Shown: positions 35,427 to 47,230 of the stretch, piece by piece
Layout of the letters: the number at the start of each line of letters is the position of its first letter
How positions within the stretch are numbered: the stretch's first letter is position 1
From: Muraenolepis orangiensis
Taxonomy: Eukaryota > Chordata > Actinopteri > Gadiformes > Muraenolepididae
DNA: 64,000 bases
Reading direction: 5' to 3'
Assembly: GCA_027704905.1 (NCBI GenBank)
Contig: CM051005.1
Location: forward strand, 32,786,457 to 32,850,456
Notes under the pieces: generated by a model
Seen by the model: the letters and a program-made list of their open reading frames with translations, nothing else
The model's database searches: none
What the model was told of the DNA's origin: nothing
Program-made: the position numbers and the translations under genes

Positions 35427-36615
35427 TCCAACTGATCGGATACTAGCGGGGTTGACACCAAACAGCGATATTTTTTGTAAATATCTTTATATGTATTTCG
35501 AGACATTTTGCATACTCTAAAGCACTGGGATATCTATAGGTAGATATTCAAGTCATCCTTGGTTTCTTTCTGTGAAAGATCCATAACAAAGTAGAAAAGA
35601 AGGTGAGAACTAGAGACAAACGGCTTATGTTTACATAGATGTTAACACTGAGAGGGGCTCCAACATGGCCGACACCCACATATAGACCCTCTGAAAACCA
35701 CCCATTGACTGTATTGGCTTTACATTGGCTGGCTCATCACAGCTCCCGGTGGTCCTCATCTACGCCCCGCCCCCCGCCCCCAAAGCCTCCACCACCTTCA
35801 TGTCTGAGTTCTCTGAGCTTCTTACCGCTGTCTTCTCCAGATCTTCTTGCCATCTTGTCATCCTCTTTTCTGTTCCCATCCCCCCACACATGCAGCGCGC
35901 TAAACGCTCCATCCTATTCAGGAACACTAAATCACTCGGTACATCAGCTCTCAAAAGCATGATAGCCCTATTATAGTTGACAACGTGAACTCTTTGATGG
36001 CATCTGGCATCTAGCACCCAGCCTCAAAACTGCATCAGTCACCCCAATCCTCAAGGAGCCTGGTTTGGACCCACAGGACCTTAACAACTACCGACCTATC
36101 TCCAACCTTCCTTTACTCAGCAAAATACTGGAAACAGCAGTTGCAGCCCAACTCCAAGCATGCGCTCTACGAACCTCTTCAGTCTGGCTTCAGAGCTCAC
36201 CACAGCACTGAGACCGCCCTCATCAAAATCCCCAATGACCTCTTTATCGCTTCTGATTCTGGCCACATCAGCCTTCTCATCCTCCTTGACCTCTCTGCAG
36301 CCTTTGACACAGTCTCCCACACCAGCCTCCTCAACCACCTTTCCGACGCACCCCCCAGGATTTTTTTTAAATTATTATTATTATTTTTATTAAATAAAAT
36401 TAGAAAAATTATTGATTACATCAATGCAAATGTGAAACAAACACATTTTTGACCAGAAACATAAAGCCAACACAGGTGATATGATTAGGCCAATGGCCAG
36501 CACCCATTCGATTTTTGACCTACCCATAGGCTAAATTACTTTGTGACACTTGAGTGACTTCCTGTTAGCTAGAGCGACAAATTATTGCTAACGTGGATGT
36601 TGAGCAAAGTGAAAA

Positions 36616-36815
36616 ATGGATCGTTTTTTTAGTCCTTAAACGTCCACGTGTGGACACACAAAACCACCTGAAAGCGAGAGGGATTCTGCACATAATAGGC
36701 CTCGTGAGGCAGAGGCTGAAGGTGTCACGGTCACCGACCAGGAGGAGGACCAAGAAAAGCCGTGGGAGGATGGAGATGAGGAGGAAGGCGCGGAAATGCC
36801 CGGCCCCGCGCTGCA

Positions 36816-36862
<47 letters not shown>

Positions 36863-36881
36863 ACCTGCTGCTGCTGCTGCA

Positions 36882-36922
<41 letters not shown>

Positions 36923-36983
36923 ACCTGCTGCTGCTGCTGCACCTGCTGCTGCTGCTGCTGCTGCACCTGCTGCTGCTGCTGCA

Positions 36984-37021
<38 letters not shown>

Positions 37022-39162
37022 AGCACCTGCTGCTGCTGCTGCTGCTGCACCTGCTGCTGCTGCTGCTGCGGAGGACATAAGTAACAATCCCCAAGAGGGC
37101 CCAAGACGGCCAATTCTTCGAAAATACCCCACACGGCCATTTGGAAATCAGCAGAGATGTTTCTATAAAGGCTGGATGGATCAACATGTATGGTTAGAAT
37201 ACAGCGTGTCCAAAGACGCAGCATTTTGCTTTGCTTGTCGGCACTTTTCAAAACGAGTGCACGGAGTACAACCAGCGTTCATCTGCTACGGGTTCAACAA
37301 CATGGAGTGAGTTTAAACAAAAACAGACAAGTGGCTCAAAAATAGCAAACATGATTGACAAGGGACATTCAGCTTTGGTTATGGAGAACCGAAAGTACAT
37401 GCAGGCCGTGGTTGAACGCCTTCGCTATACAGCTTGTCAGGGAACCGCACAGCGAGGTCACAGCGAGGGTGGGGACTCCTCTAATAGGAGTCATTTTCTC
37501 GAGCTTTTGCACCTCATCAAAATGTTTGATGTTACTGTGGATAAAAAATTGGCAAGCAATCCATCTACAAATGCCAAATACACTCACCATGACATACAGA
37601 ACGAATTATTTGATATAATGGCTGATATGATACGAAAATAAATAAGTGATGAGGTGGGGGAGGCAGAGTACTTTGCTGTTTTGGTGGATGAAAGTAAAGA
37701 CATTAGTAAGAAGGAACAGATTTCAGTGATCGTGCGGTATTTACAGCCACTGACTGAGACATTGCATGAGGAATTCTTGCATTTCACCCCAGCAGATGGG
37801 TTAGACGCAGACTCACTACTAAACAGCATAAAGCTTACACTCAGTCAGTGTAATATAGACATTAATGGTTGTGTTGGCCAGTGCTATGACGGAGCATCTG
37901 TAATGTCAGGATGTAACAATGGAGTGCAGGAAAAGTTCAGGAAAGAAGTGCCAAAGGCAATTTATATACATTGCCATGCTCATAGGCTCAACTTGGTGCT
38001 GGTGGACTGTGTGCATAATGTCAACGCTGCAGCAGAGTTTTTTGAGACACTACAAATGCTCTACAAGTTTTTCTCTGGGTCAGTGGTGCACGATCTGTTC
38101 ATGAAAAAACAAAAGGAACTCGAGCCAACAGCACAGTGCGTAGAACTCAAGAAGCTGAGTGATACTCGCTGGGCATGCCAATATAATGCAATCTGGGCAG
38201 TCAAGAAAACTCTCCCAGCAATCCTGGCTACCCTGCGTGACATCATCGGCCTGTCAAATCTACACCGGAGGACAGAGGCGAGAGCTCTCAGTGCAATCAT
38301 CCACGAGACATTTGTTGTACATCTCATTATTTTTGAGGATGTATTCAGAACAACCAAGTTCATGTCGGATCAGCTTCAGTCCGCCACTTTTGATCTTGAA
38401 GCGGCAGATGATCTGGCCCAGTCTGTTACCATTGCCATATCTGAAAAGCGGACAGAGGACAAGTGGAGGGAAATCCGAAATGAAGCAGAAAGTCTGTGCG
38501 TGAACGCAGGAATTGCACCACAGACGCAACGTGAGAGAAGGCGGGCTCAAACATCTCGACATCTGGAGGGGTTTGTAGTGGAAGCCCCGTTAGAAAGAGC
38601 ACGCTTGGACACAGATGACCTTAGAACACACTCGTTCTATCCTGTTATAGACAGGTTGTTAATGGAGATGAAACGTCGCTTTTCAACAGAGACCAATGAA
38701 GTACTGAGAGGTGTGTCCGCCCTGAGCCCCAAACACACATCATTTCTGGACAAAAAAATAATACTGCCCATGGCCCGCCACTATCGAATCAGTGAGGAAA
38801 ACCTGTCTGCAGAGCTTTACCAAGTTCGCCGGCTGTTGCAAAGAAAAGAAGAACAAGGACATACTATCACCAGCACCAAGGAGTTTCTATCCCTCATGAG
38901 GCCATACAGAGATGCATTTATAGACTTGTACAAACTGATATGCAAATCTCTGACACTTCCCGTGACCTCAGTGAGCTGTGAGCGTAGTTTTTCTTGTCTG
39001 CGTCGTTTGAAAAACTACCTGAGGAACACCAGTGGGGACTCTCGAACCAGTAACCTGGCACTGTTGGCTATAAACACCGTGAGAACAAGGGCCCTGGACA
39101 GCGACACAATCATTGATGCGTTTGCCCTCAACCACAACAACAGACGCATTGTTTTGTTATGA
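36616..39162 (+). pseudogene. hAT transposase, ZMYM1/TTF-domain type, nearly readable
   Basis: The start MDRFFSP is followed by an immediate TAA or frameshift. An acidic segment and the CTG tract follow, then the TTF-type zinc finger at about 37090-37245 (YPTRPFGNQQRCFY, WLEYSVSKDAAFCFACRHFS). After a frameshift near 37240 the frame is open to a single TAA at 37639-37641, and again to TAA/TGA at 39160-39162. The catalytic region has LVDESKDISKKEQ, CYDGASVMSGC, HCHAHRLNLVL and DTRWACQYNA. The C-terminal hAT dimerisation block reads TSVSCERSFSCLRRLK then LRNTSGD. Only about three lesions separate it from an intact transposase, suggesting a fairly young insertion. A domesticated host gene is unlikely because of the lesions and transposon ends. 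Confidence 0.8.
36826..37068. repeat. CTG trinucleotide repeat, about 240 bp
   Basis: About 80 triplets of ctg interrupted by single cac triplets at semi-regular spacing and one cag. It lies in the N-terminal coding part of the hAT transposase. Poly-Leu, poly-Cys, poly-Gln, poly-Ser and poly-Ala frames all arise from it. Confidence 0.97.
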
Positions 39163-39820
39163 AGACGTCTAATGGTAAGTGCATGATGATGCACCCCCTC
39201 TGTAAAAGGAAATGGTCTAAACTGTATGCTGGCTGGGGTCTCATCCATCCATGAACAACGCAAAACACAACGCAGAGACCGCTTAATGTTGCTCTCAAAG
39301 TGCACCAATTGATGCTTTTAACTTCAATATTAAAAAAAAACTCTTCACGGGGGAGCATGGCCCCGGACCGTCCACTCCCCAAAATAGCACTTTACCCCTG
39401 CTTACACCTATATGCTGTGAGCTGATTATGGAGCCTTCATTGTAACAGTCGCGGGTGTACTGCGTGTGTGCGTGTGGGGGTGTTGCAGTAGAAAATTCCA
39501 CTGTAGTGCCGGTGCATTAATGGGAAACCCTAAATGTTTCAGCACCCTCTATGAAACGTCAAGCTACCCCACAGCACCCCCTAGAGAAAATCTCTGGCGC
39601 CGCCAGTGCTCACAGACACCGCTCTTTCTTGGTTTGAGTCGTACCTCTTGAACCGGAAACAGTACATGACCATCAGTGACTGCAGTTCCCCCCTGGCCCT
39701 AGTCAACAAAGGCGTGCCTCAAGGCTCTGTGCTTGGCCCCCTCCTCTTCACCATTTACATGCTCCCGCTTGGTCAAATCATCCACCACCATGGTCTCAGC
39801 TTCCACTCCTACGCTGATGA

Positions 39821-40928
39821 GGAGTACAGGGGCGTCGTGGACTCCTTCGTTGAGTGGTGTGAGCTGAACCACATGCAGCTCAACACTGACAAGACGAAGG
39901 AGATGGTGGTGGACTTCCGCAGGAGGAAATCCACACCCACACCCATTTCCATCAAGGGTGTGTCCGCTGAAGCTGTCCAGGAATATAAATACCTGGGAGT
40001 TCATCTGGACAACAAACTGGTCTGGGCCAAGAACTCTGAGGCTGTTTACAAGAAGGGCCAGAGCCGTCTTTACTTCCTGCGGAGGCTCCGGTCCTTCAAC
40101 GTTTGCAACAAGATGCTGAATGTGTTCTACCAGTCGGTGGTAGCCAGTGCCATCTTCTCCGGAGTCGTGTGCTGGGGAAGCAGGTTGAGATCAGCAGACG
40201 CCAACAAGATCAGCAGGATTGTCAGGAAGGCTGGCGCTGTCCTGGGGGTCCAGCTGGACTCCTTCTTGGTGGTGTCTGAGAGAAGGATGCTGCGCAAGCT
40301 GCGTAGTATCCTTGACAACAACTCTCACCCTCTCCATCAGGTGCTGACCTCATATAGAAGCACCTTTAGCAACAGACTCATTCCACCCAGGTGCACCACA
40401 GAACGCCATAGGAAGTCCTTTCTTCCTGTGGCCATTAGACTCTTCAATTCCTCTACCTCGGGTCGTGAGAGGGACAGTGGAGACTCAGTGACCTGAGGCC
40501 AACGTACTTATTTTTATTTTATTTTTGGTCAACGCACTGTAATCATCTCATTGTACTTTGCACTGTAAATTCTATTCAAATCCGAATTCACTTTTCACTT
40601 TTTCACTTTTCACATGTCACTTTTCAGTTGAGTTATTTATTAATATATTATTACTGCCAATTTGCACTGTACGTATTGTTGTGTATTATATATACCTACG
40701 TATTACTGTAATAATACTGTACATTTATCTTCATTATCAATACATTTAGACTTCATTTAGAATTATTTTACCATTTTGTTTATAATAGTTTTATTTAGTT
40801 AGTTGTTTTGTTTTTTAGCTTAGGTATTAGTATTTTTGTGTGTGCATTTATTCCCCCTGTGTCAACTGTTGCACCTTAATTTCCCTCGGGATTAATAAAG
40901 TTTTCTGAATCTGAATCTGAATCTGAAT
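39821..40928 (+). mobile_element. Rex1 LINE, 5'-truncated
   Basis: Begins inside RT after the active site (VDSFVEWCELNHMQLNTDKT, EMVVDFRRRKS, YKYLGVHLDNKLVW). It continues through KKGQSRLYFLRRLRSFNVC, CWGSRLRSAD, the RRMLRKLRSILDN block and RHRKSFLPVAIRLFNSS to TGA at about 40494. A 3' UTR follows, ending in ggattaataaag and a (tctgaa)n tail at 40903-40928. These blocks are characteristic of teleost Rex1/Babar. It interrupts L2 at its YADD box. Confidence 0.8.
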
Positions 40929-41304
40929 GTACTCAACATTATCTCAGCAGCAAACCATCCACCCAGCAACCCCCTCAATCTCTGCCTGCATGACGTAAAA
41001 AACTGGATGTCATCAAATCTTCTCAAACTCAACAGTAATAAAACAGAGCTCATGGTTGTGGCTACCAGGGCGCTGCTCCAGAAGGTTGGAGATCTGCTCC
41101 TCTCCGTGGACGGCTCCTCCATATCTCCATCCCCTGAAGTAGAAGAACCCTCAAAACTCATGTTTCCCTCCTTTCACTGCTACTTTTATTTATTTATTTA
41201 TTTTATTTGCCTTAGCTGTTTGCTTGTTCCCCTCTGTAAAGTGGCCTTGGGTCCCTTGAAATGAGCTATATGAATTAAAGTTATTATTATTATTATTATT
41301 ATTA

Positions 41305-42060
<756 letters not shown>

Positions 42061-42061
42061 T

Positions 42062-43081
42062 GTCCCTTTAAGGAACAGAGTGTTTACATACTGTTCCAGA
42101 CGCCTTTCTGAAGCTGATTCACGTCATGCCCAGGTAGAGAAGGAGTGCCTGGCTGGGGTATGGGCCTGTGAGAAATGACCTGTGCGGCTTGGATCAGTTC
42201 AGCCATCATAAACCATTGGTGCCGCTTGTCAACCACAGGAGCCTAGACAGCGTCCCTGTGAGACGCGCCTTCTGATGAGACTCATGAGGGACACACCTGT
42301 GGCAGAATATGGGTCTGGGAAAGCACTCGACGTTATTGATGCCCTGTGCCGGAGTCCACGGACCCACACAAGGAGGAGAAGGACACACAAGACGAGTCGG
42401 CGTGCTAAGCGTCCCATTAAATGTCAGGGAGTACATACCAGTGAAAAATGAACTGTCTGATGGCTTGGTCATATGAGGAAATAGGATTGTTGTTCCAAGG
42501 GCACTGAGAGAAGGGATTCTTCAGAGAATACACAACGGACACCAAGGGCTCACAAAGAGAGACAGAGACAGAGCCAGCTGGTCAGATTGGTGGCCAGGGC
42601 TCTCAACAGACCTTAAGGACACTGTGATGTTGTGCCAGTCTTGTCAGGAACAGAAGCGGGCCCAACAAAAGGAGACGCTCATCTCCGCCACACTGCCTGA
42701 TCGTCCTTGGGAAAGGATTGCCCTCAACCTCTGTGAACACAAAGGCTATCTAGTGTTCTTAGATTACTATTCCCGGTTCCTGGAGATACTACACCTGCCA
42801 TTTACAACCAGCACTCAGGTTATTCAAAGAATGAAAACAACCTTTGCAAGGTTTGGGATCACGGATTAGGTGGTGAGCGACAACAGACCTCAATTCTCTA
42901 CTGCAGAATTCAAAGAGCTGGCAAGATGGTTAGACTTCAGACGCGTCACATCAAGTCCCCACCATCCTCAGGGGAACGGTCATGAGAAGAGAGCAGAACA
43001 AACTGCCAAGAGAATCCTCCAGCAGGACGACCCACTAATGGCTCTCATGTGCTACAGAGCCACTCCATGTACCACTACAGA
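42062..43081 (+). pseudogene. Older gypsy-2-family fragment: RNase H and integrase, truncated by gap
   Basis: Starts with an LTR-like word (ctgtccctttaaggaacaga), then RNase H C-terminal pieces with deletions. It continues through the zinc module (CQSCQEQKRAQQK) and a continuous integrase core: IALNLCEHKGYLVFLDYYSR, a TAG at 42867-42869, then VSDNRPQFSTAEF and HHPQGNGHEKR. It is more diverged than the copies in B and C. It ends at the N run at the point equivalent to about 34405 in B. Confidence 0.8.
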
Positions 43082-44081
43082 NNNNNNNNNNNNNNNNNNN
43101 NNNNNNNNNNNNNNNNNNNNNNNNNNNNNNNNNNNNNNNNNNNNNNNNNNNNNNNNNNNNNNNNNNNNNNNNNNNNNNNNNNNNNNNNNNNNNNNNNNNN
43201 NNNNNNNNNNNNNNNNNNNNNNNNNNNNNNNNNNNNNNNNNNNNNNNNNNNNNNNNNNNNNNNNNNNNNNNNNNNNNNNNNNNNNNNNNNNNNNNNNNNN
43301 NNNNNNNNNNNNNNNNNNNNNNNNNNNNNNNNNNNNNNNNNNNNNNNNNNNNNNNNNNNNNNNNNNNNNNNNNNNNNNNNNNNNNNNNNNNNNNNNNNNN
43401 NNNNNNNNNNNNNNNNNNNNNNNNNNNNNNNNNNNNNNNNNNNNNNNNNNNNNNNNNNNNNNNNNNNNNNNNNNNNNNNNNNNNNNNNNNNNNNNNNNNN
43501 NNNNNNNNNNNNNNNNNNNNNNNNNNNNNNNNNNNNNNNNNNNNNNNNNNNNNNNNNNNNNNNNNNNNNNNNNNNNNNNNNNNNNNNNNNNNNNNNNNNN
43601 NNNNNNNNNNNNNNNNNNNNNNNNNNNNNNNNNNNNNNNNNNNNNNNNNNNNNNNNNNNNNNNNNNNNNNNNNNNNNNNNNNNNNNNNNNNNNNNNNNNN
43701 NNNNNNNNNNNNNNNNNNNNNNNNNNNNNNNNNNNNNNNNNNNNNNNNNNNNNNNNNNNNNNNNNNNNNNNNNNNNNNNNNNNNNNNNNNNNNNNNNNNN
43801 NNNNNNNNNNNNNNNNNNNNNNNNNNNNNNNNNNNNNNNNNNNNNNNNNNNNNNNNNNNNNNNNNNNNNNNNNNNNNNNNNNNNNNNNNNNNNNNNNNNN
43901 NNNNNNNNNNNNNNNNNNNNNNNNNNNNNNNNNNNNNNNNNNNNNNNNNNNNNNNNNNNNNNNNNNNNNNNNNNNNNNNNNNNNNNNNNNNNNNNNNNNN
44001 NNNNNNNNNNNNNNNNNNNNNNNNNNNNNNNNNNNNNNNNNNNNNNNNNNNNNNNNNNNNNNNNNNNNNNNNNNNNNNNNN
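43082..44081. other. Assembly gap, exactly 1000 N
   Basis: N run joining a gypsy-2-family fragment to the interior of the L1-like tail of copy C. Real size and content are unknown. Confidence 1.
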
Positions 44082-44230
44082 TTTCATTGTGCTTCGGCCC
44101 TTGCCCTTTGGATTGTAGCCTCAAGGGATTGTTTTATGGCACTTAAAACATATCATTCCCCAAATCCTGTAAAATTAACTCCATCTTTAAAAATACGCCA
44201 GGGCAGTGAAATGTAATGCAAGGATGCCTG
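44082..44230 (+). pseudogene. L1-like LINE tail (copy C, cut by gap)
   Basis: Only the last codons and 3' UTR equivalent to 13966 onward in B remain. Confidence 0.4.
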
Positions 44231-44459
44231 ACACTTTCTCCACCTAAATCCTGAACGAATGTATTAGTATTCTTTTTTAAGTAGGCTAATGCTAGCAAGC
44301 TGAATAATGAACTTGCTAAAATATAATAATGCTAATGCCTGATCACATTCATGTGTATATAGACAATTAAGGTATTAGCAGTGTATTTGTGCTTATGCTA
44401 CATTGGAATCCTAAATTAAAGAATGCAATTGAAATGTCCATACCACTCAACCTTTTACA

Positions 44460-46452
44460 CCAATATTTGACAGTTTTCCACACCGTGATAAGGCCGGGAT
44501 GTCTGAGTGGGCCAGAAAGGTTCATCGAAAGAATAGGAAGCCCATCCCGAGTGTTTTCACATGAGCAACCCACACACCTGGCGTCCCTTTACTTCTTTGC
44601 TAGATCGTACGTTGTACTCCTTCGATGACACCGTAGCAGGCTTCTGGTAATCTACTCACCTGTCTACTACCTGCCGGTACTCCGCTGATCGACCTCCCGT
44701 ATCCAGACCCCTGGCCTGTCCCCGACCGTTCTACTATTGTGTTTACTTTAATAAAGTCCTCACGTTAGCGCTTCACTGTGTCTTTGGTCTGCGTTCTGGG
44801 TCTTACCAACACTACACCCTGACAAGACGACTACGTTCAACTGCTGTCCCAACCATGTTTGCCGTCCCAAGTGTCAACACAACAGCCGAGACACAGGTAA
44901 GTATGCCCACAGAGGTAAGTGACACTGTTTCCTTGGTTCACTCGTACTACAATGTGTCAGAGATGGAAGTGACTACAACACAGCAGGATTGCATTGTGAT
45001 GGAGGAGGTGCATGATGACACACATTTGGTGTCAAATGTAGTCCTTAATCACAATGATGTGACACATGAACATTGTATTGAGGACCACAGTTATTTCAGA
45101 GTATCTCCAAAATAGGCGTAAGCGCAAATTACATTAGTAGGAACACAATTGATCACCTGCCGCAAAAGACTTAAAGTGGATAAACAGAGGGAGAGCGCGC
45201 AAATATCATCAAGGAGTGCCTTCTTCGACTCAGTGACATCGGAGCACATGTAATGTCATTGACCTGTGATGGTCCATCATGCCACTTGTTGAGAGCCCTC
45301 GGCGCCAACTTGAATGTTCATGACATGAAACCCTCGTTTCCACATCCGGCAGATCCATCAAAATAGTCCAGGCAGTACTTGATGTTTGCCACATGCTAAA
45401 ACTTAGAAATACTTTGGCTGATGGAAATACTCTGCAAACTCCAACAGGAACAATCAGTTGGCATAATCTACAGGAGCTGAACAAACCTCAGGAGACCCAG
45501 GGACTGGCTTGAAAAGTGGCCCATATAGGGTGGGAAAAACGAAGGTGAAGGTGAAGCTTGCAACCCAGGTTTTCAGCAGCAGTGTGGCAGATGCTCTAGA
45601 GTATTGCAACACCCTGCTTCATCTGCCACAGTTCCGAGGATGTGAAGAGATGGTCGAGTTCCTGAGAACTATTGATGCTGCCTTCGATGTCCTCAACAGC
45701 AGGAATCCCCTAGGGAAAGGATACAAAGCACCCATGAGGACAACAAAGATCGGGCTGAACAAATCCTGCTAAATGCACAAAAGTCTCCTGGAACTGAAAG
45801 ATCAGAAAGACTGGAAAACTAAAAACTTGTGTTGTTGGTTTCATTGCCAGTTGCATTAGTGTTTGGAAAGTTTTCCAGGAAACTGTGTGTAAGCCAAGTG
45901 CCCAAAGCCGTTACCTCCTCACTACCTGAGTCAAGCTGAGTCAAGATCACCTTGAGCTGTTCTTTTCCTCTTTCAGCACATGGTGGATTTAACAACAACC
46001 CTACTGCAAGACAGTTCACAGCTGCATACAAGCGGCTTCTTGTGAAGTTGCAAGTGAAGAATTGCATCCTCCGTGACAACACCACCATCTTGGAGTTGAC
46101 ACCTGCTGCAGCACCTCGCGCAGATAAGACTTGCAACCTGTTGAGCCTGCAGAGCCAGAGCATGATTACCACCTATGCCTAAATGTGGATGCTGTTTCTG
46201 AGTACAAGGAAGCTGCTATCAATTACATTGCTGGCTTTGTTGTTAAAGATCAAACTAAAGCACAACTGCATGTCTTGTTCTGAAGCGCTGACTTCTGATT
46301 CTACTGTGCATCCCTTTGTTCTCCTGAAGACTCCAGGAGGATTGTAAAAACCCTCACCTGGCATAGTTGCTGTTTGCATGGAGTCATGGAGCGTTGCTTT
46401 GTCTGGCAAGCTCCCCCAGGGACATGGCTTAACATCAGCCATCAATGCAATT
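44460..46452 (+). pseudogene. P-element/THAP9-like transposase, decayed (copy C)
   Basis: Nearly base-for-base copy of 14340-16330. It shares the 36-bp THAP-core deletion, the inserted LTR fragment (44601-44824) and the readable transposase blocks at 45509-45772 and 45819-46182. Private differences include an indel in the linker end (ctccaaaatagg, near 45107), a lost base in the aaatagtccaggc stretch near 45364 and an extra atg-containing triplet near 46386. Confidence 0.8.
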
Positions 46453-47062
46453 TTGAACAACCGCGCTTGAAGTGTATAGTGTATATAGTTAATAGTTCAG
46501 TTTATAATTCCCATAGATTGCAACCATTGCATGTATAGTGTTGTGTATTCTCTACTTGAAATGTGTTATTTGTGTTTAATGGAAACTACTTACTACTTAA
46601 AAAAACATTCAGTTTGACATGTTTACACTTTCTTTGTCTTGTGGTTCTTTATTAATAATTTGAAGGCTGATGTGTTCTTAGTTTTTTAGCATATTGTTAT
46701 GTTATGTTTCTACTGTCGTTTACATATTGGTTCAATTAAGTTCCTAGTGCAGGGCACTAGTGCAGGGCACCTGATGTTCGGCGGGCTGGGAACTAGTTCG
46801 AAAAATGTAGTTCCTTGTATATATAAGTTCTTTATATGTATATATATGTATTTTCTTGTCTTGTGTATGTATGTACTGTAAGTTGTGTTTTGTTTTGTGT
46901 TCCCACTTGAAGCCGGTACCTTGACGTGGTGAGTGGCTTCAAAACTAAGACAGGCTGTTATGTTTGATGGATTTGTTAGTTATTTTTAATACTTATTTTC
47001 AAAAAGTATTTATTACATTTTATTGTTAAATAACTAAATTAAACAATACAGTTTAAAATGGT

Positions 47063-47230
47063 TTGTTTGTATTTGCTATATTTGCTCCTTGCCTCCGCAA
47101 GCAAATCAAACCCTTACGCTTACAGAAGGCAGCAGCGCGCCTGGTGCTTAACTTACCTTCTCATGGATCCCCTCTCTTCCAGGACCTCCATTGGCTTTCA
47201 GTAATCGCCTGCATTCAATTCAAGACACTG
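47063..47230 (+). pseudogene. L2-type LINE ORF2 segment before minisatellite (copy C)
   Basis: Here the LINE frame is uninterrupted: LRLQKAAARLVLNLPSHGSP, then FQDLHWLSVIACIQFKTLVL, running in frame into the first VLAYK repeats. This is the clearest proof that the array grew from LINE codons. Confidence 0.75.

Larger units (their letters stand above)
31742..35707 (+). mobile_element. THAP-domain DNA transposon, interrupted by gypsy-2
   Basis: Both ends carry the inverted repeat caatgggtggttttc (31742 and, complemented, to 35707), with further similarity around ggccatgttggagcccctc. Its ends fall inside the L2 endonuclease, which reads across once it is removed. Inside are the THAP exon at 31859-32098 and three 42-bp units (gcaacatgctactatataat...) at about 32122-32225. 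Without gypsy-2 the element is about 1.0 kb, so it is non-autonomous. The target duplication is unclear, so the superfamily is left open. Confidence 0.65.
36357..39608 (+). mobile_element. hAT-superfamily transposon (ZMYM/TTF type)
   Basis: Splits the L2 RT between LLNHLSD and LTDTALSW. The right end, read inward, is cactggcggcgccagagatt; the left end (gcaccccccaggattttttt) is a decayed match. An 8-bp target duplication is not recognisable. It carries a near-complete transposase and a CTG-type repeat in the N-terminal region. Confidence 0.65.
31500..41304 (+). mobile_element. L2 LINE split by later insertions
   Basis: Four collinear pieces form one 5'-truncated L2: 31500-31741 (endonuclease: IHDIISDQNTDFLCLTEKW, GGGGLAVI), 35708-36356 (rest of endonuclease, then RT with LQSGFRAHHSTETALIKI and LLDLSAAFDTV), 39609-39820 (ALSWFESYLLNRKQY, GVPQGSVLGPLLF, SYAD of the catalytic box), and 40929-41304 (CLHDVKNWMSSNLLKLN, the L2-specific end block, and the (att)n 3' tail near 41280). 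The breaks coincide with a THAP transposon, a hAT element and a Rex1 LINE. No functional protein is possible. Only the first 130 bp or so are kept in copy C. Confidence 0.75.

Noticed and set aside
36565..37251. Poly-Gln, poly-Ser and poly-Ala proteins on the minus strand
   Set aside because: They come from the complement of the CTG tract inside a hAT transposase read on the plus strand; no independent gene signal.
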